DNA of 64,000 nucleotides from Candidatus Desulfofervidus auxilii (GTDB lineage Bacteria > Desulfobacterota > Desulfofervidia > Desulfofervidales > Desulfofervidaceae): assembly GCA_030262725.1 (NCBI GenBank), contig JAJSZS010000012.1, forward strand, positions 1 to 64,000. Direction: 5' to 3'. Below are positions 25,343 through 34,169 of this stretch, in pieces; the first letter of the stretch is position 1; each line of letters opens with the position of its first letter. The notes below the pieces were generated by a model. The model was not told the origin of the DNA. It did no database searches and saw nothing but the letters and a program-made list of their open reading frames with translations. Position numbers and translations under genes: made by a program.

Positions 25343-26409
25343 AGTATCTTGTTTCTTCTCCTTATGGGGATATTACGGTAAGTAAAGAAAAGTTATTGCT
25401 TCCTTTAGATGGAGATCCACTAAAAACACCTTATGAAAATTATTTTTCCTCTATATATATTTTTATTCAAAATAAGCTTAAATCTATATTAAAAATTTTA
25501 AGTGAAAAATTTAATAGAATTATTTTTTCAAAAGATATTAAAGAAGTCTTAATTAGAGCTGAAAAACATGGTTTTTTTTATCATCCAGCTAGTGTAGAAT
25601 TTATAATAGATAGGGAAAAAATAAAATTTGGAGTAAATGTAGCTATTTCTGAAATAGGGAAAAAATGGTTAAAGGAAGAATTTAAAATTTTAAAAGAATT
25701 AAATCAAAAGTTTAATCCATCTTATTTACCAAAAGTTTATTTTTCAGATGAAATAAATTATATGCAGATGGTATTTATTGACTGGTTTGAAGATTATCAT
25801 GAATTTCATCTTTCAAAAAATGAAGAAGAAAAACAAATATTAACTCTTTGGGATTTTAACCAAGGTTATAGAGTACTTTCAAAAAAACAGGCATTTGAGA
25901 TATACAAACAGGCTGCAAAAATCCTTACTTATTATTATGATATTGAAAATTTTAATCAGATTTATCCTTGGCATCATGCGGCAGGTGATTTTGTAGCAAA
26001 AGTAGAAGATGAAAGGATAGATGTAAGGCTTACTACTGTTAGAAAATATGAACCAGTTATTGTATTTTATGAAAAAAATTGTGCTAACATTCTTATTGCT
26101 CTTTTTTATTTTTTCTTAGATTTGACTTTAAGAATGAGAATTGACCGATTAGATGGTGTAGGAGAAATCCTTTGGGCAGATGATTATTGCCTTTATGCAA
26201 CAGTTGAGGGTTTTTTTGATGCATTAAAATCAAAAACTGATTTAAATAAATTTTTATGCTTATTAAAATCTTTTAATCTTTCAGAGCTAAAGCTTGCTTT
26301 TGAAGGGTTAATAAAATTATATGAAGGAAAAGAAGAATATTTTTTAATAACTAAAAATTTAGAAGAACACATTAAAAAACTTCATACTATTCTACAAACT
26401 CTCCTTTAA
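25333..26409 (+). CDS. Unrecognised conserved-looking protein, possibly kinase-like fold
   Basis: 358 residues, soluble. I do not recognise the family. A central part reads like a distant protein-kinase or aminoglycoside-phosphotransferase fold: EEFKILKELNQKFNPSYLPKVYF, then a hinge-like MQMVFIDWFEDYHEFHL, then IYPWHHAAGDFVAK where such kinases have their HxD loop. The catalytic aspartate pattern is not clearly conserved, so this is a weak inference. It is translationally coupled to the HEAT-repeat gene, suggesting a shared job. Its 3' end overlaps the convergent YkgJ-type gene by 23 bases. Confidence 0.7.
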   Translation: MLIKYLVSSPYGDITVSKEKLLLPLDGDPLKTPYENYFSSIYIFIQNKLKSILKILSEKFNRIIFSKDIKEVLIRAEKHGFFYHPASVEFIIDREKIKFGVNVAISEIGKKWLKEEFKILKELNQKFNPSYLPKVYFSDEINYMQMVFIDWFEDYHEFHLSKNEEEKQILTLWDFNQGYRVLSKKQAFEIYKQAAKILTYYYDIENFNQIYPWHHAAGDFVAKVEDERIDVRLTTVRKYEPVIVFYEKNCANILIALFYFFLDLTLRMRIDRLDGVGEILWADDYCLYATVEGFFDALKSKTDLNKFLCLLKSFNLSELKLAFEGLIKLYEGKEEYFLITKNLEEHIKKLHTILQTLL

Positions 26410-27022
26410 GGATTAATTCTAAAGGTAATTTTAAAGCCCAAGATAAAGGCATCATAAGAAGAGATCTTTCAGGATGAGCTGAGCCAAATTTTATTAAAAG
26501 TTCTTCTGAAAGCTTATTAAGCTCATGATATATTTTATCTAATCGAATAGTTGGATAAGTTACTCCTTTTTGAAAACCAGAAAGACCACAGACACAAACT
26601 TTCCCATCTTCAACAGTAAAAGGTACACCATATATGCGACAAATAATGGGACGTTTTTCATAAAGTATACATTCATCACTTCTTGTTAAAAAAGGACATC
26701 TTACTCGCTGTTTCCCCAAACCATAAGCCTTCATCTTTGGATCATCATCAAATACACTAAGCCTATCCTTTGCTCGCCATATATCAGCTTCAGCCTTTTC
26801 TACTTGGCGAAAAATATCTTTTTTTATCCTTGTATCTAAACGGTTAAAATGATAATTTAAATAAGCTGCCTCTATTGGGAATAAACCAAAAGGAGCATAA
26901 CAACAGTCACAGCAATGAATACGACATCTTACAGCACCAGGATATTTTTCTTGAATACTGCGAAAAAGAATATCTGCTTTTTTGGCTAAAAATTCGTATC
27001 TTTCAAATAAATCACCGAGCAT
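26387..27022 (-). CDS. YkgJ-family cysteine cluster protein
   Basis: 211 residues from ATG 27022 (AGGGAA upstream); a longer frame to 27103 overlaps the TPR gene and adds a spurious hydrophobic stretch. Cysteines follow the YkgJ/zinc-iron chelating domain pattern: RCRIHCCDCCYAPFG, RCPFLTRSDECILYEKRPIICRIYG, VCVCG. These bind a metal, likely zinc or an Fe-S cluster; the role is unknown. It overlaps the upstream TPR gene by 11 bases and lies downstream of the dsr operon. Confidence 0.8.
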   Translation of the reverse strand: MLGDLFERYEFLAKKADILFRSIQEKYPGAVRCRIHCCDCCYAPFGLFPIEAAYLNYHFNRLDTRIKKDIFRQVEKAEADIWRAKDRLSVFDDDPKMKAYGLGKQRVRCPFLTRSDECILYEKRPIICRIYGVPFTVEDGKVCVCGLSGFQKGVTYPTIRLDKIYHELNKLSEELLIKFGSAHPERSLLMMPLSWALKLPLELILKGEFVE

Positions 27023-27644
27023 TTTCCCTATAAGATTCAAGCAATTTAATAAAATCTGGATGAGGATCAAAACCAAGCTCAATAGCTTTATCAAGATGCT
27101 CAATTGCTTTTTTATAATCTCCTTTTAAGTAATAAGCATAAGCGAGATTATTATGACCAAGAGCAAAATTAGGTGCCATTTTAAGCATTTTTTTATTTAT
27201 CTCAATACTTTTTTCTACATCTCCTTTTTGAAGATAAGCATTAGCCAAATTACACATAGCTTGTACAATTTTAGGATTCAACTCAAGTGCCTTTTCTAAA
27301 GCTTCAATAGCTTTATCTGTTTCACCAAGTTGTAGATAGGCAAAACCTAAATTAGCATATCCTCTCGCATATCTAGGTTCTATTTCTATAGCCCGTAAAT
27401 TTGCTTTAACAACATTTTCCATCTCACCTTTTTTAAAATAGATATAGCCAAGATTAACATAGGCTTCAAACATCCGAAGACCTTCATCAATAGATTCCTC
27501 AAATGCTTCTATTGCCTCATCTAATTTACCTTGATGCATAAGAGCTACACCAAGATTGTAATAAGCACTAGCACATTCTGGGTTTTCTAAAAGCAATCTT
27601 TTTTGTTTAAGAATAAACTCTTCAATTGTTTGAGGTCTTTTCAT
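27012..27644 (-). CDS. Tetratricopeptide repeat protein downstream of dsrABD
   Basis: 210 residues, five to six TPR motifs from about residue 25 to 200 (CASAYYNLGVALMHQGKLDEA, GYANLGFAYLQLGETDKAI, GHNNLAYAYYLKGDYKKAI). No signal peptide or membrane helix, so cytoplasmic. A scaffold for protein contacts; partner unknown. TAGGGAG precedes the ATG. It starts about 50 bases after the dsr terminator, so it has its own promoter or depends on readthrough. Confidence 0.85.
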   Translation of the reverse strand: MKRPQTIEEFILKQKRLLLENPECASAYYNLGVALMHQGKLDEAIEAFEESIDEGLRMFEAYVNLGYIYFKKGEMENVVKANLRAIEIEPRYARGYANLGFAYLQLGETDKAIEALEKALELNPKIVQAMCNLANAYLQKGDVEKSIEINKKMLKMAPNFALGHNNLAYAYYLKGDYKKAIEHLDKAIELGFDPHPDFIKLLESYRENAR

Positions 27645-27692
27645 AATTACTCCCTATAGAAACAGATTAGACGTTTGAGATAATTAAAAATC

Positions 27693-27728
27693 ATAAAAAA
27701 AGGGTGGCTGTTACCAGCCACCCTTTTA
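27693..27728 (-). terminator. Intrinsic terminator of dsrABD
   Basis: A stem of about 13 bp (core GGGTGGCTG/CAGCCACCC, arms 27698-27710 and 27715-27727) with a four-base loop, followed on the minus strand by a T run. It starts about five bases after the dsrD stop codon. Confidence 0.92.
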
Positions 27729-27732
27729 TTTT

Positions 27733-27984
27733 TTATTCACCTGTACCTGCCTTTTCTGCAGAAATACCCCTTCCTTTCAGACCATACATAGTTGTACTGC
27801 CAGTAGAAAAATATTCTAAAACACCTTCATTTACCAATTCTGTGGCTGCTTTTTTAATATCTCTTGATTTAGCATCCGGAATAACCTTCTTCACTGCCTT
27901 TTCCATATCTTTAAAATAAAACTTAGTCTTCTTCCCCTTCCCCGCATACTCAACAATCACTTTTTTAATATCTTCAAGTCCCAT
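27733..27984 (-). CDS. dsrD: Dissimilatory sulfite reductase regulatory subunit DsrD
   Basis: 83 residues with a winged-helix fold. The sequence DIKKVIVEYAGKGKKTKFYFKDMEKAVKK matches DsrD, and the position after dsrB is the standard one. DsrD activates DsrAB allosterically. Its presence supports sulfite reduction rather than sulfur oxidation. ATG 27984 is chosen because GAGGTG is six bases upstream; a GTG at 27993 lies in that ribosome site. Confidence 0.93.
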   Translation of the reverse strand: MGLEDIKKVIVEYAGKGKKTKFYFKDMEKAVKKVIPDAKSRDIKKAATELVNEGVLEYFSTGSTTMYGLKGRGISAEKAGTGE

Positions 27985-28006
27985 ATTTATCACCTCTTTT
28001 CATAAA

Positions 28007-29191
28007 TTATTTTTTAAGCCCGCCTACGGCCTCAGCTATCTTCCATACATGATCTGTGTACTTAAATTGTGTTGTTGTTCTATATGTATCATAGGCCAGG
28101 CGGTAATCATCAAGTAAATGCCAAGTAAATGGTATTTCACATAATTCAAAGAATCTTTCCCAACCAATCCTTTCTGCCCATTCTCCAAGTCTTTCATATT
28201 TTCTAGCATGTTTAGCATAAACCTCAACAATCTTTCTAATAGTCTTTGTTACTTCTGGCCAACGTGGTGGATTATTAGGTAAATAGTCTACAACTACTTT
28301 AGAGAATTTAGGACCACTCTTTCTATTTGAAATTTTTCCTCCTGCAAGGATAACTATACCATCACCTTCTTTATCTGCTAATGGTGTAGCCATACACATT
28401 GTATAACAATTTCCACAGAACATACATCTTTGTTCATTTACTCTAACTGTCTTTGTCCCATCTTCCAAAGTTACTGGACGAATGGCACCTAAAGGACAAG
28501 CAGCTACTACTAATGGAATTTCACAAACTTTTGATATTACCTCATCATCAATCATAGGTGGTTTACGATGATAACCAAGAATAGCAATATCAGAACAGTG
28601 AACTGCTCCACACATGTTTAAACAACAGGCAAGAGATACTCTTAATTTCGCTGGCAGTGTCATGCTCTTAAAATAGTCAAATAATTCATCCATAACAGAT
28701 TTTACCACACCAGATGCATCTGTAGCTGGTGTATGGCAATGAATCCAACCTTGGGTATGAACAATATTTGTAATAGAACAACCTGTGCCACCTACTGGAA
28801 ACTTATAACTACCTGCAGGGAATTTTCTGCTTTCTAAATCTTTCTTTAATTCTCTAGCTTTTTCTTCGCTATCGGTAATAAACTCAACACAATTGCGTGT
28901 TGTCCATCTAACATAACCATCACAATATTTATCTGCAATATCACAAATCTCACGTATATGCTCAGCAGTCATTAATCTAGCACCACCAACCCTTACCGTA
29001 TATACCTTTTCACCTGTTTCAGAAACATGCATTAAAATCCCTGGTTCTAATATTTCATGATATAACCATTTTCCATAATTCCTCCTAATAATAGGAGGGA
29101 AAAACTGCCAATAATGTGGTGGCCCAATATCTGTAATCCTATTTTCTAATGGTTTTTCTGGATCATAATAACCATATTTCCCTTTAGACAT
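28007..29191 (-). CDS. dsrB: Dissimilatory sulfite reductase beta subunit
   Basis: 394 residues. It has the siroheme/4Fe-4S residues ([19 protein letters not shown] region), [24 protein letters not shown], and a ferredoxin domain with [12 protein letters not shown]. With DsrA it forms the cytoplasmic alpha2beta2 enzyme that reduces sulfite, passing the sulfur to DsrC. AGGAGGTG precedes the ATG; 15 bases separate it from dsrA. Confidence 0.97.
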   Translation of the reverse strand: MSKGKYGYYDPEKPLENRITDIGPPHYWQFFPPIIRRNYGKWLYHEILEPGILMHVSETGEKVYTVRVGGARLMTAEHIREICDIADKYCDGYVRWTTRNCVEFITDSEEKARELKKDLESRKFPAGSYKFPVGGTGCSITNIVHTQGWIHCHTPATDASGVVKSVMDELFDYFKSMTLPAKLRVSLACCLNMCGAVHCSDIAILGYHRKPPMIDDEVISKVCEIPLVVAACPLGAIRPVTLEDGTKTVRVNEQRCMFCGNCYTMCMATPLADKEGDGIVILAGGKISNRKSGPKFSKVVVDYLPNNPPRWPEVTKTIRKIVEVYAKHARKYERLGEWAERIGWERFFELCEIPFTWHLLDDYRLAYDTYRTTTQFKYTDHVWKIAEAVGGLKK

Positions 29192-29206
29192 AGCACACCT
29201 CCTTTT

Positions 29207-30646
29207 TTATCTTGGATGTCTCTTTCTAAATTCTTTAATATCTCTCTTCCACCCACCAGGCACTTCTTCTTCTTTCCAATAAATATATGGGTTAGAGCGA
29301 GGTTCTTTTACCATCTGTGGTGCTGGTGGTATCTCAAGAATTTCTGTAACAAACCGCCACAGACCCCAACGCTGAATTAATTCACCTAAACGCTCACGAT
29401 TCTTACCTTCTTCCATCCACCAATCCCAAACTTTTTCAACAATTGCCTTTATATTATCATAAGGCTTTTCTGTATACATAAATGGGATACCTACTAAAGA
29501 CATCTGCGCACCTTCAAGAATAGGTGCTTTAGCACCAAAAAGGATGCTTAAGCCTGTATCTACACCTGGTCTTAATGCCCTTGGCATAACAGCAATACAA
29601 TGCATACAACGTACACATTCTTTATTATCAATCTTTAATTCCTTCCCATCCCATTCCATACATTGGGCAGGACAGAGATCAATTACTTCTTTTTGAATAT
29701 CAAATGGACCCCAATCTCTGTCTCTAAAAGCACCTCCATTAGGTGGAATTTCTCCTGCTACATACGCTCTTACTGCTTCTTGATCAATGCGAATTTCATC
29801 TTTCCAAGTACCAATATAAGACATATCTGCTCTAGCAATACTAGCTACACAGCAGTTTGGACAACCATCAAACTTAAATTTAAATTTATATGGAAATGCT
29901 GGTCTATGTAATTCATCTTGATAATACATAGTCATTTCATAACACATATCCTGTGTATCTATCATAGCCCATTCACACCTTGCCTTCCCAATACAACAAG
30001 AAGGAGTTCTTAAATTTGAACCAGAACCACCTAAGTCAACACCCAAATCATGGGTTAAATCAAAGAATATAGGTTCTAATTGTTCAGTAACAGCTCCTAA
30101 AAAGACAGTATCACCAGTGGAACCATGCATGTTTGTAACACCACTACCACGATATTCACAAATGTCCATTAAACCTCTTAAATAATCTGTGTTATAAAAC
30201 TTACTAGCAGGCTGATTAATCCTAAGAGTATGAAATGCCCAAATTGCAGGAAATTTCTCTTGCTGATCAGAATATCTACCAATTACACCACCTCCATAAC
30301 CAAATACACCAATAATTCCACCATGTTTCCAATGAGTTTCTTTATCTATATAAGAAAGCTCAAGCTGACCTAATAAATCTTCACAACATTCTACTGGTCC
30401 TTGCAAATTCTCTTGCCCAAGTTTACGCCTATGTAAAGCCTCTCTTTTTAAATCACTAACAAAGCTAGGCCAAGGTCCTTTCTCTAGCTCTTCAAGCATA
30501 GGAATATCATGTTTGATTTTAAATTCTTTTAATTCTTCTTCAGTATAATTGTGTAATTGTTCGTCAGTAAAAATCCTTATATCTTCATAAGTTCTATGAC
30601 CTTCTACTTCTTTATCCCACATTTTTTCTTGCCCTTCAGCTGCCAT
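29207..30646 (-). CDS. dsrA: Dissimilatory sulfite reductase alpha subunit
   Basis: 479 residues, a little longer than many DsrA because of an N-terminal extension (MAAEGQEKMWDKEVEGHR). Siroheme-linked cluster cysteines are in TPSCCIGKARCEWA and DGCPNCCVASIARADM; the ferredoxin domain is CVRCMHCIAVMPRALRPG. It has its own promoter (30751-30779) and an unusual leader with three Shine-Dalgarno-like sites and a short upstream ORF. The functional ribosome site is GGAGG at 30655-30660. Confidence 0.97.
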   Translation of the reverse strand: MAAEGQEKMWDKEVEGHRTYEDIRIFTDEQLHNYTEEELKEFKIKHDIPMLEELEKGPWPSFVSDLKREALHRRKLGQENLQGPVECCEDLLGQLELSYIDKETHWKHGGIIGVFGYGGGVIGRYSDQQEKFPAIWAFHTLRINQPASKFYNTDYLRGLMDICEYRGSGVTNMHGSTGDTVFLGAVTEQLEPIFFDLTHDLGVDLGGSGSNLRTPSCCIGKARCEWAMIDTQDMCYEMTMYYQDELHRPAFPYKFKFKFDGCPNCCVASIARADMSYIGTWKDEIRIDQEAVRAYVAGEIPPNGGAFRDRDWGPFDIQKEVIDLCPAQCMEWDGKELKIDNKECVRCMHCIAVMPRALRPGVDTGLSILFGAKAPILEGAQMSLVGIPFMYTEKPYDNIKAIVEKVWDWWMEEGKNRERLGELIQRWGLWRFVTEILEIPPAPQMVKEPRSNPYIYWKEEEVPGGWKRDIKEFRKRHPR

Positions 30647-30692
30647 ATCTTTTACCTCCTTCTTTTGTTTTTGGATTTTTCAAATTTACCAT
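30636..30692 (-). CDS. Short upstream ORF in the dsrA leader (18 codons)
   Basis: ATG at 30692, reading MVNLKNPKTKEGGKRYGS, ends 11 bases inside dsrA (stop 30638-30636). A Shine-Dalgarno AGGAGG lies 14 bases upstream (30707-30712), a longer spacing than usual. The dsrA ribosome site (GGA GGT) is inside this ORF, so translating ribosomes would cover it and end beside the dsrA start, allowing coupling. It is real as a sequence; use is unproven. Confidence 0.35.
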   Translation of the reverse strand: MVNLKNPKTKEGGKRYGS

Positions 30693-30706
30693 ATTTTTTA
30701 ACCAAA

Positions 30707-30779
30707 CCTCCTTTAACTTCCACCTCCTTCCTTCTTCTGTTGTATTTTCAAATATAATCTGCTCTTTCATTTTTGTCAA
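30707..30779 (-). promoter_or_regulatory. dsrA promoter and leader with orphan Shine-Dalgarno sites
   Basis: Minus strand TTGACA (30779-30774), 17 bases, TATATT (30756-30751): near-consensus. The -35 box begins about nine bases after the qmoC stop. GGAAGGAGG (complement of 30723-30731) begins 20 bases after the -10 box, about +14, with no start codon at a suitable distance. A second AGGAGG follows at 30707-30712. Leader length about 98 bases. Confidence 0.82.
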
Positions 30780-30787
30780 GAAAAAAT

Positions 30788-31906
30788 TTATACTTTTCCA
30801 TAATATCTTTCATGAACCATCGCCACTGTTCTATAAACAAGATGAGCAAATTTGGAATAAGGTAAGTAAACAAAAAGTGTAAATACAAAGCCTACATGTA
30901 TTAAATATGAACCATAAGCTAATTTTGCAATATGAATTAATCTAAAAAACTCTGCACAAAATCCAGTGATACCTACTGCTAAAATAACAATAATTAAACT
31001 CCAATCCCAATAAGTAGAAACAGTTTGTTTATCTTGTATTCTATTAATAAGAATAGTTAAAATTCCAATAAGAAGAAGTATTCCACCTAAATTAGCCAAA
31101 ATCTTTACAGGATGGCTTAATGGGAATGGTATTTCTATATGAAGAATATATTCAGCTAACACATCTATAGAAGTTACAATAGCTAAGGCAATAAAACTCC
31201 ATAATAGCAACATATGAGGTAATGCTCTACCTTTATTTGCCTCACATTTATAAAAACGGCTATGAGCTAAAATTTCTTTTAAAGTTGATATAATTATGCC
31301 TATCCATCCTCCTTTTAAAATCAACTGAAATCTACTTGGTGGTTCAAGTCCTTCACTCATGTCATCCCAAAATTGTTTTATGCTTTTTACTAAAGAAACA
31401 ATAAGAAAAAAAGTAAGGGGAAGAAAGACAGCATCTATATAATAAGTAGGCAAGAAATTAGAAGGACGAATTTCTTCTCCAGTTGGTCTGTGTCCAGTAA
31501 TTGCAAGTAGAAGCAATAGAATAACAATAGGAAATGCTATTAATAATGGAAGAGATTTAGGAGTCTTTACAAAATTCACTAACCATTTTGGACGTGCATA
31601 TTCATTAATTACATATGCTCTAATAGCAGCTAGAACATCACCTGGTCGTGCACCACGTGGGCAATAAAGAGAACAATCATTACAATTATGACATAACCAT
31701 ACTGCAGGATCCTTCACTAACTTATCTTTCTGACCCCATTGAGCAAGAATCATCTGTCTACGTGGAAATGGATTTTCTTCTGGTGCAAGTGGGCAGACTA
31801 CTGCACAAGTAGCACACTGAAAACATTTTTTTACCGAATCCCCACCTAATTCTATTATGCCCTTAATAAAATTTACATCTGGCTCCACCACACGACCATT
31901 TGCCAT
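30788..31906 (-). CDS. qmoC: Quinone-interacting membrane oxidoreductase subunit C
   Basis: 372 residues. The N-terminal HdrC-like part has two CxxCxxCxxxC clusters (CFQCATCAVVCP and CHNCNDCSLYCPRGARPGD); the C-terminal HdrE/NarI-like part has about six membrane helices with several histidines for heme b. It takes electrons from menaquinol in the membrane and passes them to QmoAB for APS reduction. It starts 12 bases after qmoB. No terminator was seen before the dsr promoter, so some dsr transcript may come from qmo readthrough. Confidence 0.95.
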   Translation of the reverse strand: MANGRVVEPDVNFIKGIIELGGDSVKKCFQCATCAVVCPLAPEENPFPRRQMILAQWGQKDKLVKDPAVWLCHNCNDCSLYCPRGARPGDVLAAIRAYVINEYARPKWLVNFVKTPKSLPLLIAFPIVILLLLLAITGHRPTGEEIRPSNFLPTYYIDAVFLPLTFFLIVSLVKSIKQFWDDMSEGLEPPSRFQLILKGGWIGIIISTLKEILAHSRFYKCEANKGRALPHMLLLWSFIALAIVTSIDVLAEYILHIEIPFPLSHPVKILANLGGILLLIGILTILINRIQDKQTVSTYWDWSLIIVILAVGITGFCAEFFRLIHIAKLAYGSYLIHVGFVFTLFVYLPYSKFAHLVYRTVAMVHERYYGKV

Positions 31907-31918
31907 CTTAAACCCTCC

Positions 31919-34162
31919 TTACCATCCTTTAAATGGATTGGGACCTAACTCTTTAATTCTAGCAATAAAATTATCAACAATTTCAGGTAGCTTATTATAA
32001 TCAGTAATTGCTACCTGAACTAATTGCGCCCTTTCTGCTTCAAGACCTAAATTATCTAATGTCTCCTGAAGCTTACCCATGCGATAATTAGCAAGTTCAC
32101 TACCTCTTACAAAATGACACTGATAATCATCTCCATATTTGCAGCCCAAGAGTAAAACACCATCTATACCACGAGATAAAGCGTCTGAAATAAAAACAAG
32201 ATTCACAGAACCAAGACAACGGACAGGTATCACTCTTAACAATGGTGAATAATGCAAATGATTAATTCCTGCCATATCTAAAGCAGGATAAGCATCATTT
32301 TCACAAGCAAAACAAAGAATTCTCAATTTCTCTTCATCATCTTCAGGTACAGATATAGCTTTAATCATAGAAGAAATAATATCTATATTATAATTTTGGA
32401 AACCAACAATCCTTTCAGGACAAGCACCCATACATACACCGCAACGGCGACATCTAAAAACATTAGGTTTAGGTGTACCTTTTTCATCCTCATCAAGGGC
32501 ACCAAATGGACATTCTTGTGTACAACGTTTACATTGTGTACATCTTTGGAAGAAAAATACAGGAAAGCTTAAATCACCTGCTCTTGGATGAACAGCTCCA
32601 CCACGAGATTCTAATTCCATACACTGGATAGCTTTTAAAGCAGCACCAGTAGCATCTCTAATACATCCATCAATATCTAAAGGTTGACGGACACAACCAG
32701 CTGGATAAATACCTGTGCGTCTTGATTCATATGGGAAACAGATAAAGTTTGAATCAGCTAAACTGTATTTTAAAACAGGTACTTCTGGTCCTTGACGATA
32801 AGCTAAGTTCAAAATACCTTCCCAAGGTTGGGGTGTTTCTGCAATAGTTTTTTCAATTACTTCTGGCTCCTCTTGACCAGTTAAACCATATCGTTGAAAT
32901 ACCTCTTCACGAGTAGTAGGTAATCCTTCCATAGTAGATACCATTCCTATAGCTAATACTACAAGGTCTGCTTTTACTGTAATTTTTTCACCAAGAAGGG
33001 TGTTATCTACTTCAACATTTAAAGTTTTATCTTCATTTTCAGTAATACCAACTATATCACCTTTTGTAAGGAAGATACCTGGATCATTTTGTGCATTTTT
33101 ATAGAATTCTTCATATTGACCTGGTGTACGCATATCTCGATAAAAAATATATGCTTTTGCTTCACTATTTAAAGTACGCACATACATAGCTTGTTTCAAA
33201 GATACTAAACAGCAGTAAGAGGAACAATAAGGTAAATGATCTTTATCTCTTTGACCAGCGCATAAGATAAAAACTACATTTTTAGCAGGTTGACCAGTAG
33301 CAGGAGATGTTATTTGGCCTTTTTTGGCCATTTCTTCCATTTCAATATTTGTAATTACATTTTTAAATTTTCCATAACCAAGATGCTCCAACTTATTAGC
33401 ATCATAAGGTTTAAAACCTGTTGCTAAAATAATTGTGCCAACAGTTATTTGTTCTGTACTGCTTCCCTTTAATGTAACTTTAAAATGACCTGGTTGCCCT
33501 TCTGTTTTTTCAATTGTAGTAGAAGTATAAACTTTAATTTTTGGATGAGTTTGGACTGCTCTAATTTTTTCTTCAATTCCCGTATCCATTAATTCTTTAT
33601 AAGGTGGAGAGCTAGGATATGTTTTCCACCATTTTGCTACCCATCCACCTAATTGAGCCTCTTTTTCTATTAATATTACATCATAATTAGCATTAGCTGC
33701 CTCAAGAGCAGCTGTTAAACCTGTAATACCACCTCCAACAACAAGAATGGTTTTATTATATGGCTCTTCCTCTGAATAACCAGTTGGAATCTCCACCTTT
33801 TGTGCTTTAGCAACAGCCATCCTTAAATAATCTTCTGCCATTTCTTGAGTAAAATCATTTTTAGGAGATTGACACCAAGCTACTCCCTCTCTTATATTTG
33901 CTCTCTCTACAACTATCTCTGGCCCAAAATTAAAAACATCCCAATTTACACGATGAGAACAAGCAGCAATAATAACCGTATTAATCCCTTCCTTTTCTAT
34001 ATCTTCTTTAATTAATTTTAATCCATCTGCTAAACAAAGGCTTTCGTGTGTTTTACACGGCAATTTTAATTCTTCTGTTACTACTTGGGAGAGTTTTTCT
34101 ATATCAATTGCATCCCCAATACCACACCCTGTACAAATATAAACACTAAGTTTTTTTTCCAT
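31919..34162 (-). CDS. qmoB: Quinone-interacting membrane oxidoreductase subunit B
   Basis: 747 residues, HdrA-like. After an N-terminal CTGCGIGDAID segment comes FAD-binding ILVVGGGITGLTAALEA (about residue 145), HdrA-type CSSYCCLVSLKQAMYV, two ferredoxin clusters (CTQCKRCTQECPFGALD, CRRCGVCMGACPERIVG), and an MvhD/FlpD-like C-terminal domain (GVLLLGCKYGDDYQCHFVRG). It is the electron-transfer core of Qmo between the membrane subunit and AprBA. It is eight bases from qmoA. Confidence 0.95.
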   Translation of the reverse strand: MEKKLSVYICTGCGIGDAIDIEKLSQVVTEELKLPCKTHESLCLADGLKLIKEDIEKEGINTVIIAACSHRVNWDVFNFGPEIVVERANIREGVAWCQSPKNDFTQEMAEDYLRMAVAKAQKVEIPTGYSEEEPYNKTILVVGGGITGLTAALEAANANYDVILIEKEAQLGGWVAKWWKTYPSSPPYKELMDTGIEEKIRAVQTHPKIKVYTSTTIEKTEGQPGHFKVTLKGSSTEQITVGTIILATGFKPYDANKLEHLGYGKFKNVITNIEMEEMAKKGQITSPATGQPAKNVVFILCAGQRDKDHLPYCSSYCCLVSLKQAMYVRTLNSEAKAYIFYRDMRTPGQYEEFYKNAQNDPGIFLTKGDIVGITENEDKTLNVEVDNTLLGEKITVKADLVVLAIGMVSTMEGLPTTREEVFQRYGLTGQEEPEVIEKTIAETPQPWEGILNLAYRQGPEVPVLKYSLADSNFICFPYESRRTGIYPAGCVRQPLDIDGCIRDATGAALKAIQCMELESRGGAVHPRAGDLSFPVFFFQRCTQCKRCTQECPFGALDEDEKGTPKPNVFRCRRCGVCMGACPERIVGFQNYNIDIISSMIKAISVPEDDEEKLRILCFACENDAYPALDMAGINHLHYSPLLRVIPVRCLGSVNLVFISDALSRGIDGVLLLGCKYGDDYQCHFVRGSELANYRMGKLQETLDNLGLEAERAQLVQVAITDYNKLPEIVDNFIARIKELGPNPFKGW

Positions 34163-34169
34163 TTTAGAA

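Noticed and set aside
27023-27103. Hydrophobic N-terminal extension of the YkgJ-type protein
   Set aside because: It lies inside the TPR gene on the same strand; ATG 27022 has a ribosome site and gives the normal domain start.
27733-30646. Reverse (oxidative) Dsr pathway of a sulfur oxidiser
   Set aside because: dsrD is present, dsrEFH is absent from the locus, and qmoC is the membrane type used by sulfate reducers rather than HdrBC.
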